The notes: a model not told the origin generated them from the sequence alone. Shown: positions 23,891 through 36,330, counted from the stretch's first letter. The stretch: 64,000 bases of DNA from Atrina japonica (GCA_030159075.1 BROG01000029.1:1943001-2007000); one strand, 5' to 3'. Translations and numbers: made by a program.

Positions 23891-25869
23891 AGCTAGCTGA
23901 CTAGCTTTCTGTCCGTCCGTCCGTCATCTGCAAGAAAATAGTTTACAACGGCTAGATAGACATTAAATGCTGCAGATTGATTTTTCATGTTTTATGTGCA
24001 TATATGTAGACCACGTGAGCAATACGTGCTCAGACAGGTCTCTTTGTTATTGTACTATACCGATATTTATAATATATATTGTAATGTTTAAACTTTTATA
24101 CAGTTTGTTTAAAGAGAAGACAAGATCTGATGTAAGATCACTTTCACCTTCTGTAAGATATACCCGAGTTTATGACTGATTTATCATGTTTTTTGCGTTG
24201 TAGTGACACTGTGTTCGATTTTAATCTTATATTCCTTATTGTTTAAAAGTCAAACTTTATTCTTTTATGGTAGAGGGTATATGTGTTAGCGTGCCTGAGT
24301 GTATTCATTTTACGCTGTTAATTAGTATTAGGATCTTGTGTGTGAATTTTAACAAATGATCTTTTTCAAAAATTTCAGTATATGTGCATTGCAACTGTAG
24401 AATTATATCACATTTTCATATATTTTTTACAATACTTTGATTGGTCATTGATATATCTGATTGACCAATCCATGTTTTCCAAATTAATTTATGCCGTGAC
24501 AAATGTTTAGTTTCATTCACTGTTCTGTTTATTATCAGCAGACCTATTGTGATTCACAATTTAAAAGATTTGTGATTTTTCTCATAAAGCATTGGGTATG
24601 ATCGAAGTTTGTATGTAGGTACTCAACAGGAAGGATAATGTAAAGTATTTTTGTAGATAGAACAGGGTCACCAGTGACCAGAAAGGCCTATTTGACCACT
24701 TGTATTTTTAGTTAATTTTCTAGTGTCTCCTTGACCACGATTAAAGGCACCACTTTTTGCCAATCACAGACCTAATGCAAGCAGTACCAAATGAAATTGA
24801 ACAACAGATCTATAAAAGTTCATGGCTAAATACTCTTGAAACAAGTTATAATTCAACGCCTTGTGAATTCAGATGACCATTTTCTGAAAAATAAAAATCT
24901 TGAATATTATCTGTGTCATGACAATTTAATTACATATGAACAGAATTATTTCTCTTGTTATTCAATATCCCACATTATCGCAGTTATCCATCAGAAGGGT
25001 TATTAAAATCCACCTTCATCAGAAATTTAAAGCTCCATTATGTATCTGGTCGTCAAACAATAATTTGGCTCTGATTTTTTTGTCTCATACGATGTTTTTA
25101 TCCTTGTATGATGATAAAAAATACCCAAATTCCGATATTTTGCAAAATAGACTTCCTAACAAATGAGTTACTTTACTGTTACTGTCGTGGTTGACAGAAC
25201 ATCAGATATAATGGTAAATTAGCTGAGACTGTTATTTTCGGTTCAAATGAAATTCAAAATTAAAAAAAAGTTCCAAGTAGTCTTTGACTTTGTCTTAATT
25301 TAGACACAATTGAACAATGATGTATGCATATTTCAAATGAAATCTCGTATATTCATTTGTTTAGTGCAATGATCTATAAAAAGAAAACATAAAAAACTGA
25401 AAAGTATGGGATTAGAAATAAAAAATCAAGACAGGTGCCCTATCTCCCGTGCCACATTTTCTAAAAATGTTATCTGAGTACTAATTAGTTATAGAGGGCC
25501 AAAGGGCCTTATATGCCAGTGTGGGAGGAGGATAGGTATGTATGTAATAAAAAGTTTCTGCAATTTTGGAATGTGATATCCCATTCTATGCTGAAGTTTT
25601 TGAAATATGTTCAATCTTAGTATACGAGTTTTCATCGTTATTATTATTCATTCTTCTGTTTTGTGTATTGTTTATTTCATATTTATCTTCAGTAGTTTTG
25701 ATTTCATCAATCACTTTTATTTATGTATACAACGGAGGAGTGATCCCCGATGTTCTATGCGAGTCAACAAATTTGTTTATACTGTGATCGACAAATAAAT
25801 TAATGTAGAAATGCATGCATGTTGTGTTTTATGATTGGTATCGAGATCTGTAGTTAAATTCTTAACAGT

Positions 25870-26228
25870 ACAGGGTTTTGTCATTTAATGGCAACTGTGC
25901 TGTCATCATCGATCTGCCGAATTATTGGTCAATTTGTGCTGTTGTCATAGATAAATGGTCAGTTTGTGGCTTTGTCACAAATTTATTAGATCTATATGTG
26001 CCATTGTCGTCAATCTATCAGATTATTGGTCCATGTTTCAAGTTGTCATCAGTCTATATGTGTGCCTTGACATCGATCCATAAGGTTATTGGTCTGTGTC
26101 CGCAGTCACCCATCTATCGGAGTATTGATCTATGTGTCCCATTGCCATCAATCTGTCAGATTATTGGTCCATGTGTCAATTTGTCATCAATCTATCAGAT
26201 TATTGATCTATCTTTACGTCATCTATAA
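25870..26228. repeat. ~39-bp minisatellite
   Basis: The repeated unit reads GTCATCAATCTATCAGATTA, then TTGGTCCATGTGTC. About nine diverged copies are present. The 116-codon open frame here follows the 39-bp (13-codon) period and is not considered a gene. Confidence 0.85.
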
Positions 26229-27062
26229 ATGTACACGTTAACATAAACATATCAAGAGCTAGTTTTATAAGATAAGTAAGTCTGAAGTCTTGACATCCTT
26301 AAAAAGCTTAGGCCTGTTTTATCAATGTTACATTGTATCCAGAGATATTCACATATTTTCAAGATCTAGATAGTTTATGAATACTTTCGAATTATGGCGC
26401 TGGCAACAATAATTTAGACCTACACGCTGCCTCTGGTTAGTCACAAAGACAAAACCTGCTTTTGTCTTATGTCATAATTCCCAATTTTTTGCATTATGGT
26501 TACTCGTTTTACGTGTCACTCTAAGACCAGGGCTTTGGACCTTTCGTTAAGCGTGCACCTGAATCATTTATTGGTAAAGATTCCTTGATGCAGGTCATTT
26601 AAGTATTAGACGCTTTACTCATGTGAATCACAAAATATTGCCAACTACAAATACTGAGCCTAAAAAGTGGAAACTTGGCATATGTTACTCAGTGAGATAC
26701 TGATGTACAGCTATCGACATACAATTCTCTTTTAAGTAAAATCTTAAAATCAATTCAGGCACATAAAAAGAAAACCTTTAAAAGAAACATCGTGGTGTTG
26801 ATATTTGCTGTAGCGACGGTGTTGTTATTTATGAATTCAGTAAACTGTGAATGAGTGTTTGATAAATCAATATAGACAATGACTTACGGTCTGCCTTTGA
26901 ATGACCTGGTGTTCTGTTTTATGGTACTCCCAATCCGCGAATTAAAAAAAATGCAAAATAGTCAAAAGAGGGAAAAAAACGTAAAACTTACAATCCGTGA
27001 AGTTACGGAATTACACAACCATACAGTTGTGTCTTGACCCATACAGTTGTGTCTGCTCTCTT

Positions 27063-27166
<104 letters not shown>

Positions 27167-27638
27167 TTATAGTACATTGATGTAAACTAAATTTAGTAAA
27201 TATTCAGTTTTCAAAGCAGTTGCTTTTTGTATATAAATAAACTGAATTCTTCGTAATCTCAGTGTACAGAGTGGGCAGAAATGTTCTCTTTGCTAACGTT
27301 AAATTAGCTATACGCATCTGTTGACTATTTTAAGGAAAGAATATTGATGCATTTAGCAGCTGAGAAATAAACATAATCCAAATAGGAAAATAATTCAAGT
27401 GTATATAAGTAATTTAGAACGTTATGATATTATTAGTTGAACAAATAACATGCATTATGTTTTTAACAACAGTTTTTAAGGAGCATTAAAATACAATTTG
27501 ATATATAGATGATGGCTTAGGAATGAGAATGACATCGATGGACCAATGTTGTATTTACTTTATAATCTTAATAATATACTAATAATTTTTACATGGTATC
27601 AATATAACAGCGATAATTGAATTATGGATGCACTAGAA

Positions 27639-27945
27639 TAGACCTATCGCCAAATGCCTGACCTGTGGCTCTCCGTGTGCTATTGTGACGTCATTAGATT
27701 GTGACCTCTTGATCACACAAATGTTTGACGGGCCATAATGGAAAAAAAAGTTTACCATAAGATGCCGTGTCGAGCATTTGGCGATATGTAAATTGACCTA
27801 TCACCAAATTTCTGATATGTGATTCTCAATCATTCGACTGTGACTTAATACTTAAACAAATATTTGACGAGTCAACTGTGACGTCATAATAGAGAAATCT
27901 GCCAAAGGTTCTGTGATGGGCCTTTTGTGAAATATCAATTGGAAA
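27639..27945. mobile_element. Twin ~150-bp MITEs in tandem
   Basis: Copy 1 (about 27639-27791) opens with GACCTATCGCCAAATGC and closes with GCATTTGGCGATATG. Copy 2 (about 27796-27945) opens with GACCTATCACCAAATTTC and closes with CTTTTGTGAAATATC. Both share a TGTGACGTCAT segment. The ends are complementary within each copy. Confidence 0.65.
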
Positions 27946-28045
27946 CATACATGCATAATAAAGATGACACATTTAGTATAAAATATGCAATGAAACTGTC
28001 TACATTAATATATGAAAAATAAATCATTCCTGTTAGTCATTTCCC

Positions 28046-28359
28046 TCAAACTCTGTATTTTACAAAAGGGATTGTCTTATAGTACAAGTCATCAAATTTC
28101 TGTGGATTCATATATTGTCTGCGACTTCTTTCGTGTATCATATATACCAAACATTGCAATGCAGTATGTTGGAAATCCCACTTGAATTTATAAGCGAACA
28201 ATTCTTTTCTTTTCATTAAATATGGCAAATCTCCAATTCCAAATACGCAAACATTTCGAACACGAATTCCATGGCATGGGAGTCTGTTTGTCCCGGATTG
28301 GTCATTTATGTAGTTTTTAATATGCGGCATGTTCTTCAGTATACCAGCTTTGAGAGGTC
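28046..28359 (-). CDS. GT14 gene, exon 3 (C-terminus)
   Basis: The acceptor is TAATACAG before 28359. The exon encodes GPLKAGILKNMPHIKNYI, then RLPCHGIRVRNVCVFGIGDL, ELFAYKFKWDF and TALQCLVYM, the conserved GCNT C-terminal block, and ends KYRV before TGA at 28048-28046. Phase 1 matches exon 2. Confidence 0.92.
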
Positions 28360-31034
28360 CTGTATTAGAACGAAATAAAAAGAATTATAAGATTGATAGA
28401 TAATTGTAATGTTTTCAAGTGAAATGTAGGTAAACTGTGAAGTCGCAGACCCTGCTGATCTGAGAATTACTGTATAGTTGCTTTTATTCGCGGGTGATTT
28501 TATATCTCTATATTCCCGATCATTAAAATATACGCGACATTAAATGCCAGTGGATATAATACTTTACATTCATGAAATATCAGGAAGACAATTCGTAAAC
28601 CATCTTGTGCGAAATGTCATACCCGCGAATATGTTACTTGTTGAAAGACGCGAAATTTTCTCCCCCTGAAATTAAACAACTATACAGTATTGTGATCCAC
28701 TGCAGTAAAGAAAAGTAATTTCAAACTTGAGAAATCTTAAATCGTTTAATCCTTTGCCAAGGTTGCGGATATTTTTATCGAAATAGAAAAAACTTAAACT
28801 GCTTTATGTGTACTGGTCTGAAAGATGTGTATAGGCATTTATAAGTGTTTCTGTTATGGTATATAAATTCATTTTAATTTTATCGAGAAAAAAAAACATC
28901 AGAATTTAAAAATACTAGACCATCTGTTCACACAATCGTGTTCATGAATAAATTATCGTAACACGAACATATTCATGTATACGCCACTAGAACTCTTTCA
29001 TGCGTATATCGCAGCACCCACAGCTGTGCTTTAGTCTGAAACTTAACACATGCATTTAAACATACCTTTGTATGTGCCTTTTACGTTGTTTTGTGGGTTG
29101 TAGTTTATTGTTGCGAAAAAATTGAGATGTGAATTTGGTTTTGCACGTGACCAGGCTAGAAGGCGTCTAGGTGCAGGATGTGACGTAATGTGTTTGGTTG
29201 TCGCTCTGCTTAGTATCACAGACACGGATCCTGTGTAGAGAAAAAAACCGTTCGGCAGCTTTGTCGCATTTTTACCATTATTTCTGAAAAAGTATGAATT
29301 TGTGTTTTCAATTGTAAATCCCGAACGAGAGGGGACCAGATAAACAGCAAATAAACAACTACAAACAAACTACAACAATAAAACAACTACAAACTATGGT
29401 GAATGTTTATCGTTCTATTCATATATATGTCCATCAATCCATTCATCCATACATCTACCTATCTATCTATCTATCTATCGTTACAATGAAATAAAATCTC
29501 GCACTATCGATATTAGAACTTTTCGAAATTGCATTCGTAAACTGGTATTTGTTACAGTATGTCCTTTTCATTTATAATTAATATAAGTAATGTTATAATA
29601 CATTAGTAACAGTTTAGTTAAGTGGTCTGATTACATTTACCTTACATTTACAGAAATGTATGTTAATATGTTTGAAAAGGTAAAAATCTTGATCAACATC
29701 TCTACACACATACATATTTATTTTTTATCAAATAGAAATACAAAAGTCGCCACATATAAAAAACTTTAAAATTTGATCTTGAACTATGGTTTTTTTGTAT
29801 GTTGTTGTTTAACGTCCCACTTAAGAATATTTCACTCATATGGAGACGTCACCAAATGCCGATGAAGGGCTTCAAATTTTGGCCTATGCTCGGCACTTAC
29901 GGCCATTGAGCAGTGAGGGTTCTTTAACGTACCGACACCTACTGTGACACGGGACCTCGGTTTTTACTGTCTTATCCGAAAGACAGGAAACTAACCCGCC
30001 GCCAACTGGACTCGAACCAACGACCTCACGATCAAGAGTCCAGCGCGCTACCGACATGAACTATGGTAAAATATTACATGACAAGATGGTGTATGATCAA
30101 AATATACACAAAATATGCAGTCATGCTTCACTAACTCATACAGAAAATGCTTACGTAATGATCCAGTTTATTCGACTTACCGAACAGGAAGTCCCTTTAC
30201 GTCATTAGATCCTTTCAAAGCCTTTAAAACTCTGACTATTTCGTAGTTGGTTTTAAGTGGGAAGTGTTGTCCAGACAAATTAATGAAGTACTTCCAGTTT
30301 GTATATTTAGACAGAAATCGTAAACACTTGAGATCTGCGTTTATAACAGACAACGTGCCTCTGGTAACTTCCACAGGAAATGAAATAACAAAAACGTTCT
30401 TAAAGCATCTAGCTATGGACGTAAGAGTCTGCTGCATTGCGCTCGGAGCTTTTTTGTCGACATGAATGCAGTAAAAGTTTTGAGGTCTGTATATGGCACG
30501 TAACAGTAGTTCAGTCTGATAGACTGACTGAAACATTACAATACTGTACGCAAGAGGGAAAGTTCTCTCTTCTTCAGTCAAAGGATCAGTAATGTATTGC
30601 CTAGTACGCTTGAACGTCGGACAATGTTTTGTCATCTCTTGGTACTTGGAATTGGAAATGGCCGCCATCTTTGTTTCTTGGTTTAATCGTTTGGCCTTTG
30701 TTAGAGTCGCAATATTTCCCTTACTTAGAGCGTTGCAGTTTATACCCCCTGTTTCTAGAGGTTTGCTGAAATATGTTGGAATTAATTTCTCCGGCTTTGA
30801 TCTAGATTGTATTACAGGTCTTTTCATTGGTGCATTTTTCTGAAACCTGCCTTTGGCCCTCTTCCTTATATGTTGAAAGTATACTGAATTATCTTGAACT
30901 CGATCATTTGCAAGTTGCAAGAGAAAATTTTGACGTCTTTTTTCATTTTTGATCGATATTAAGAAAAATATTAATATGATAGTCAAACACAATATGGCAG
31001 ATTTTGTTATTGTTCCAAGTGACGGATACCTCAT
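28046..31034 (-). CDS. GT14 family glycosyltransferase (GCNT-like, core-2 beta-1,6-GlcNAc transferase fold), probably catalytically altered
   Basis: Three exons on the - strand (31034-30181, 29358-29066 and 28359-28046) join in phase and give 486 residues. The N-terminus is a type II anchor (AILCLTIILIFFLISI, residues about 13-28) and a basic stem. The catalytic domain has FYCIHVDKKA, INADLKCLRFL, WKYFINLSGQHFPLKTN, LYTGSVSVILSR, LAWSR, CHGIRVRNVCVFGIGDL and ELFAYKF, all in GCNT order. Eight cysteines match the four disulfide pairs known from mouse C2GnT-L, and the Arg and Lys that contact the nucleotide diphosphate are kept (VRNVC, AYKF). The SPDE motif, whose Glu is the catalytic base, is replaced by NSHL. 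Active members transfer GlcNAc to Golgi O-glycans; this one may be inactive or changed in mechanism. The start ATG directly follows a TTTCCAG acceptor, so a 5'UTR exon probably exists upstream. Confidence 0.85.
28468..28689. mobile_element. 222-bp MITE in GT14 intron 2
   Basis: TACTGTATAGTTG at 28468-28480 is perfectly complementary to 28677-28689. The interior has TTATTCGCGGG and ACCCGCGAATA, again complementary. It is related to the element at 12456-12666. Confidence 0.75.
29066..29358 (-). CDS. GT14 gene, exon 2 (region of the missing SPDE motif)
   Basis: The exon is recognised by LPNGFFLYTGSVSVILSR and RRLLAWSR, then NSHLNFFATINYNP, which aligns without gaps to the GCNT stretch ending in DTYSPDE-(F/H)-(L/F)-WAT. 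The donor is GTATGT after AAAG. Two acceptors keep the frame: GTAG before 29358, used here because it restores the usual spacing, and TTTTTCAG before 29283, which gives a 25-residue shorter protein. The codons for NSHL are at 29124-29135; the Leu is at residue 363 in the longer model. Confidence 0.8.
29455..29481. repeat. (CTAT)n microsatellite in GT14 intron 1
   Basis: CTACCTATCTATCTATCTAT-type run. Confidence 0.85.
29791..30056 (-). mobile_element. tRNA-SINE family A, near full length, 11-bp target duplication
   Basis: The - strand copy has a tRNA-like head (box B as TTCGAGTCC) at the 30056 end and the AACAACAAC tail at the 29801 end. TGAACTATGGT occurs at 29780-29790 and again at 30057-30067, a perfect 11-bp target-site duplication. 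It lies in intron 1 of the GT14 gene. Confidence 0.92.
30181..31034 (-). CDS. GT14 gene, exon 1 (anchor, stem, first half of catalytic domain)
   Basis: It starts with ATG at 31034-31032 and encodes 284 residues plus two bases. The donor GTAAGT follows at 30180. It contains the transmembrane anchor, five of the eight conserved cysteines (GGINCNAL, KHCPTF, FYCIHV, ARCFKN, LKCLRF) and NLSGQHFPLKTN. Family members usually have N-L-C-G-x-D-F-P here, so the free Cys is Ser and the Asp is His in this copy. Short + strand frames over this exon are shadows. Confidence 0.9.
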
Positions 31035-31272
31035 CTGGAAAAATAAAAATGTGTTTGGCCATTATAAGCATTGGTATAGGACAAAGTGGGAAAAGGGAGC
31101 CACATAAAAAAATCCTACCGGAAGCCATAAAAGTAAACCAGATGATAGTGTATGTCTGAAGAAATCTGCAATTTTTCTCTTGGCGATTTTTTTAAGAATT
31201 ATTTTTGTTTGTGGATATATATGAGCGTTGCGAGTCAGTCTTGATAAATTTTATGAGAAATTACTTATATGA

Positions 31273-31274
<2 letters not shown>

Positions 31275-31353
<79 letters not shown>
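31275..31353. repeat. (TA)n microsatellite
   Basis: A pure AT run of about 39 copies. The Ile/Tyr frames across it are artefacts. Confidence 0.97.
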
Positions 31354-31354
<1 letters not shown>

Positions 31355-32884
31355 TCACCGTTGCAGCTTCTCTACTGTTATCGTCCGATTGTTCATCTGT
31401 TGTTCATTTCATCATTCAATTTCGTGTTCAGAAATGTCTATATTATACTCAAATATTCTACTTTCTGTAATCTACTTAAATTTTGTGATAAAAGCGGTTT
31501 ATGTGGTCATTGAATTGATTTTTTATGTTTAAATATCATATTTGTTGAGCAGGTGTTGTGTAATTTGATTTAGTATTTGTGATAAATTTGTGAAAACAGT
31601 GATCACATTCTGGAAACGTCATCATTATGGTTATGCTGAGTGTTGAAATTGTGAATGAACCATATATATGTATATGATTTTCATAGATTTTTTTAAGATC
31701 TCTGGAATTTGTTTACAATGGTCACGTGGCCAATATAAATATGCAACGGTTTAATCATGAAACACAGTGCTGCTCCGCGACTACATCAATCTATAAATGC
31801 TATAAACATAATATCAAAATTATAATGCCCAAGACGATCGTTACTGTCAATTAGACTTCATCAGTTGAGCTCCAGTTTAAAATACATTTGTACTTTCTAA
31901 AGAGAAGAGGGGCATCATACAAGGCTAAATAATAAATCTAAATGTATATCCGAAATCCGTCTAAGAGTAACCACTGTAAAAAGAAGATTTTAGCTATAAG
32001 TTTAACCTACTCAGACAAATGTATTCGGTAATTTAATATCATTTTTTCAGAACAATTTCTTTTTCAGCAAAAATAGAGAATAAATAAAATAAAAAAGATT
32101 TTGTCCACACACGTTTTTTTCAAGAATAAGAATGAAATGACTATACTAATCGTCTACGTCAGTTCAGTATATAAGGAATAAAATATCGAAGTATCGAAAT
32201 ACAAGGTACTTTTTTCCTTTATATATAACATTTATTCTAGAAAAATTGAGCCAGGATTTTTACACTCCACGTACATCTCCACCTGGCTAGGGAGTAAGGG
32301 GTTGGCTGGCTCATACTACCATATATGTACTTAAACATACTCTTACACAACCCACTTAAACATTATACGAACAAGAAAAAGAACAGAAAAGAAATAATAA
32401 TAAATAAGTAAAGAAACACAACTTTCTAACAATCAGTTAAACACCTTGCATGCACTCTTTCAAGTTTTTCACAAAACATTTATTTCATACATTGTACATA
32501 TAATGAGGTTGAAAAGAGTTGGAGAAAGCTTTTCACTAAATCCATGACTAAAAGATTTAGGGTTCATGTTGAAATATAACTTAAATAACTATTTAGTTTA
32601 CATAATATAACAAATTATACATATAGTTATAGGGGGAGAGTACTGATTATTCTGTATCTTCAAGTTTACTACATGTATAACAGTAAATATGAAATACTTA
32701 AATATGAATCACATGTACATGTATCACTTAATATTTCACAAAAATACACATGTACATATCATAGTCAATACAGACGTGCATCTCAATATCATGTTATAGT
32801 CTGTAGATTAATTGGTACACTTATTTATAGATATAATAGATACAAATATTTAGACATTCTAAATAAAAGTATTACATCTGTGTT

Positions 32885-33600
32885 TTAAATTCCCTCATGG
32901 TATTAACGCTTGTTCAAAAACACCCCATTTCTTTTGGAATTGTGCTAGTAATGAATTTCTCCTTGCAATGTATTTCTCCAGGCACACGTAGTTTCTAAAA
33001 AACGTTTCTACAAATATCAAAGTTTGGGATAGAACCTTTGACACGACAAACATATATATGATTTTTTATTAAAACTAAGAAATGATTTAACATTACCCCA
33101 TTTTTGGATTTCCAAATAAAATGTCAGAGACATAATAAAATAAATGAAGTCCTTATCATGATTTCTGTATATTTAACTGTGAAATCTTCAAATATTTTAA
33201 TTTCATAATAACATTGTGTAAAGATATGTTCCAAAGTTTCTTGTTCTCGTTTACAAGATGTACAAAAGTCATCTGTTGATAATTTCATTTTAACTAAAAT
33301 GGTGTTTGTTGGTAGAATTCTATGACAGATCTTGAATTGAAAAGTTTGGAATTTTGTTTCTTTAGAATAGTTTTATATATTCTGATATGCAGCTTGCCAA
33401 CAGAAATATTCATCTAAATGAATAACAGATTTCCACTTGTTTTGACATTTAGTAGGTTTTATTAAGTGGCAATCCACAAATTTTTTATATAAAAATTTAA
33501 ATCATTTCAGATGTAATATCTTCTTTCTTGATTTATCAATATGTTGTTTTCCGTTTGTGAATAGCAAACTTGTTTCCAATTCATATCTATCTTTTTAATT
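32885..33600 (-). mobile_element. L1/Tx1-like LINE, 3' remnant
   Basis: On the - strand, TNTILVKMKLSTDDFCTSCK, then REQETLEHIFTQC, gives the C-x2-C-x8-H-x4-C knuckle (33264-33211) and 'ETLEHIF' typical of the C-terminus of L1/Tx1 LINE ORF2. The frame breaks several times afterward. No reverse transcriptase core is left here. Confidence 0.65.
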
Positions 33601-33815
33601 ACTGAAAAATAACAAATTAAATCAAAGAAAGGAATATCAATAAATTCACTATACTGATTAATCCTCCATTGTTAAACAAATCTCCTACGAGACTAAGAAC
33701 ACTATGTTTCCAGTGTTTAAAATATCTTTTTTTTTCAGTGACACACATACACACACAGTGAAATACAAGATACTGGTTTATGTATACGGTACTCAAATGG
33801 TCCCATCAGACCAAG

Positions 33816-34096
33816 TGAGTCAATCTGGCTCAGTCGGAAGCGCGCTCGACTCTTGATCGTGAGGTCGTGCGTTCGAGTCCAGCCGGCGGCTGGTTGGTTT
33901 CCTGTCCTTCAGATGAGACAGTAAAAATCGAGGTCCCGTGTCACAGTAGGTGTCGGCACGTTAAAGAACTCGCTGCTCAATGGCCGTAAGTGCCAAGCAT
34001 ATGCCACAATTTGAAGCCCTTCACCGTCATTTGTTGACGTCTTCATATGAGTGAAATATTATTGAGCGGGACTTTAAACAACAATAAACAAACAAA
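33816..34096 (+). mobile_element. tRNA-SINE family A, full length, 12-bp target duplication
   Basis: The head GGCTCAGTCGGAAGCGCG (box A) and GTGCGTTCGAGTCCAGC (box B) is followed by the family body and an (AACA)n tail. CATCAGACCAAG at 33804-33815 is repeated at 34097-34108. Confidence 0.93.
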
Positions 34097-34344
34097 CATC
34101 AGACCAAGACTATAAGGCACCCGTATTAATCCAATGTTCACGAGATTTGTAAATTGTATCCTGGGTATCCGGGATATTAATAATTTGGTGTCCGTGATTT
34201 TATATCCATTTTTCATTTTGGGAAAATGTAAAATACATAAAATAGAAATATATTGATTAGTTATTATGCTGTAGCTGAATGATATTGTTTGTGCGTTAAT
34301 GTATTAGTTGGTTTAAATGTTTTGCTCTGTTTTGTTACTGATTT

Positions 34345-34371
34345 TGTGTGTGTGTGTGTGTGTGTGTGTGG
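34345..34371. repeat. (TG)n microsatellite
   Basis: A pure TG run. Confidence 0.9.
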
Positions 34372-34427
34372 TTCATTTCATTTTAATCTTAAGATTATGA
34401 TTATCTTTAGATAATGTTGTTGGTTTT

Positions 34428-34541
<114 letters not shown>

Positions 34542-34759
34542 TGAAAGACTGATAGATAGCTAGACAGTAATAGATAGATAGATAGATAGATAGAATGATA
34601 GATGGATAGTGAATAAAGAGAGAACAAAACGTAAATTGATTTATATACGGTAATGATCATCTTTTACATAAGAACTCATGCATATAAATTGTTGCGGCCT
34701 TTTAATGTATAATGATGGTCAACACTTGTCAAGAAGTGACGTATTTATATAAATCAAAC

Positions 34760-34762
<3 letters not shown>

Positions 34763-34826
<64 letters not shown>

Positions 34827-34839
34827 TGTGTGTGTGTGT
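34763..34839. repeat. (GA)n-(GT)n compound microsatellite
   Basis: About 31 GA copies pass directly into GT copies. Confidence 0.97.
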
Positions 34840-35153
34840 TTGTGTTACTTACACGCTACATAATATAATCTGGATAAGATCGTGTTTAACGTGTCAGGAT
34901 TTGATGTAGTTGTAAACTCAGAAATACGTACACACGACCGATAACATATCATGTTATAACAAATCATTATAAATCGGTGAAACTAAATGGAAGTATACAA
35001 TCATTCAAATCAGTCAGTTCTCAAAGTTTTGTTTCTAACAACTTTTACCAGCAATTTATATCCATAATGACTTTCAATGCATGTCAATTATCTCGCGGTG
35101 AAAATATCCCCCATATTTAGGTGTGGATAGGTCTGTGAAGAACGATGAATAAA

Positions 35154-35159
<6 letters not shown>

Positions 35160-35236
<77 letters not shown>
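35160..35236. repeat. (TA)n microsatellite
   Basis: A TA run interrupted once by AATA. Confidence 0.95.
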
Positions 35237-35239
<3 letters not shown>

Positions 35240-35254
35240 TTGAATTTTAAACCG

Positions 35255-35405
35255 TGTTTTACGCCTCAATCAATAGTTTTTTTTTTCAGTTATACTGTGG
35301 CGCCCAAATTTTAATGATGGAGGAGAGACCGGTTTCCCGGGAAGAAACCACCGGCCTTCCGCAAGTAAACTGACAAAACAAAATCAGCTCAGCTTGTTTA
35401 TTTTA
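35255..35405 (-). mobile_element. SINE family B, tail part
   Basis: GTGTTTTACGCCTCAATCAA, TGTGGCGCCCAAATTTTAAT, GGGAAGAAACCACCGGCCTT and AAAATCAGCTCAGC follow the family B order. Confidence 0.7.
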
Positions 35406-35814
35406 AGATTTTGAAATTATGCATATTCAATGGAAAATGTGCCCTACATAACTTCCGATTAATGAGTTTATCTTGACCTGAAACAAGATATTGAATGTCG
35501 TCAATATATATATTACGAAACCGGAAATAACCTACGTCACAATTCTGTTGACGTCGCGCAATCTGAGTTCAAAATAGTCCACAATTTGAACGGATTGTGA
35601 CAACTAGAAAAAAGGCATATCATATCAAACTGAAGTAATAATGCGTATGAATGGCACTGTTTAAATTGTAAACTGCTCAAAAGCTAAGGTACTCATCTTT
35701 TTACAGTGGTTACGCTTTGAAGAATTTTGAGATACATTCAGGCTTATCATTTGGCCTTGTATGATACCACTTTATTTTTCGGAACTGTACATCTACTTTT
35801 AATATTAAAAAATT

Positions 35815-35990
35815 TCAGACACCAAAGTATAAATCTTTAGGATGTCCATAACACAGATACAAATCAGGTAAATATGGACAAACACGGACCTCTGGAAAAC
35901 AAGAGGTGGGATCAGAAGCCATGGAGGAGTAAGCATCCCCTGTCGACCGGTCACATCCGCCGTGAGTCCAAAGTCAAATCCAAATAAAAT
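35815..35990 (-). mobile_element. Penelope-type 3' tail (family C), copy 1
   Basis: The block carries CACCAAAGTATAAATCTTTA, GGACAAACACGGACCTCTGG, GCATCCCCTGTCGACCGGTC and CGTGAGTCCAAAGTCAAATC. The same ordered block recurs at 43900, 45218, 49420 and 53860 in both orientations. Confidence 0.6.
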
Positions 35991-36247
35991 ACGAGAATAA
36001 CGAATCCTCGTCTCAATGTACTAAATACAAGCAAAAACTCCAGGACAAACACCAACATTTTTGTACATTTGAAACACAGAAATGATTTTTTTTGTTATGA
36101 AATGCAACAACTACAGCTTGACTTCACTAAAAGGTGTTCCGAGAATGATTTTATTTATTCAATCGACTGTTCAACTAAAATGGATGTCTTGTTTTTCAGT
36201 ATTCAATCTTATTGACGCTGTTATCTGTTTCCTTATTGGTCTTTGTT

Positions 36248-36255
36248 TATAAAAA
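36248..36255 (+). promoter_or_regulatory. TATA box of the VWC-like gene
   Basis: TATAAAAA lies 62 bp before the first donor. A start site about 30 bp downstream would give a 5'UTR of roughly 40 nt before the ATG at 36317. An ATG at 36265 lies too close to the TATA box to be transcribed and is out of frame. Confidence 0.5.
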
Positions 36256-36316
36256 GTAGACCGAATGAAATATCTGTTTTTACGCACGATTTTTCTTGGG
36301 ATATCCAATCCAAAGG

Positions 36317-36330
36317 ATGTACGTCAATAT
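36317..36330 (+). CDS. VWC-like gene, exon 1 (start)
   Basis: ATG at 36317 opens MYVN; the last two bases AT join G of exon 2 to make a second Met codon. The donor is GTAAGT at 36331. If the first ATG is skipped, translation would start at this intron-split Met codon. Confidence 0.6.

Noticed and set aside
25566..25798. Hydrophobic frames of 63-73 codons
   Set aside because: AT-rich sequence gives Phe/Leu/Ile-rich frames by chance; two overlapping frames are equally hydrophobic and no other gene feature is present.
33816..33900. tRNA gene
   Set aside because: A and B boxes are present but the body continues into a repeated SINE tail and is flanked by a target-site duplication.
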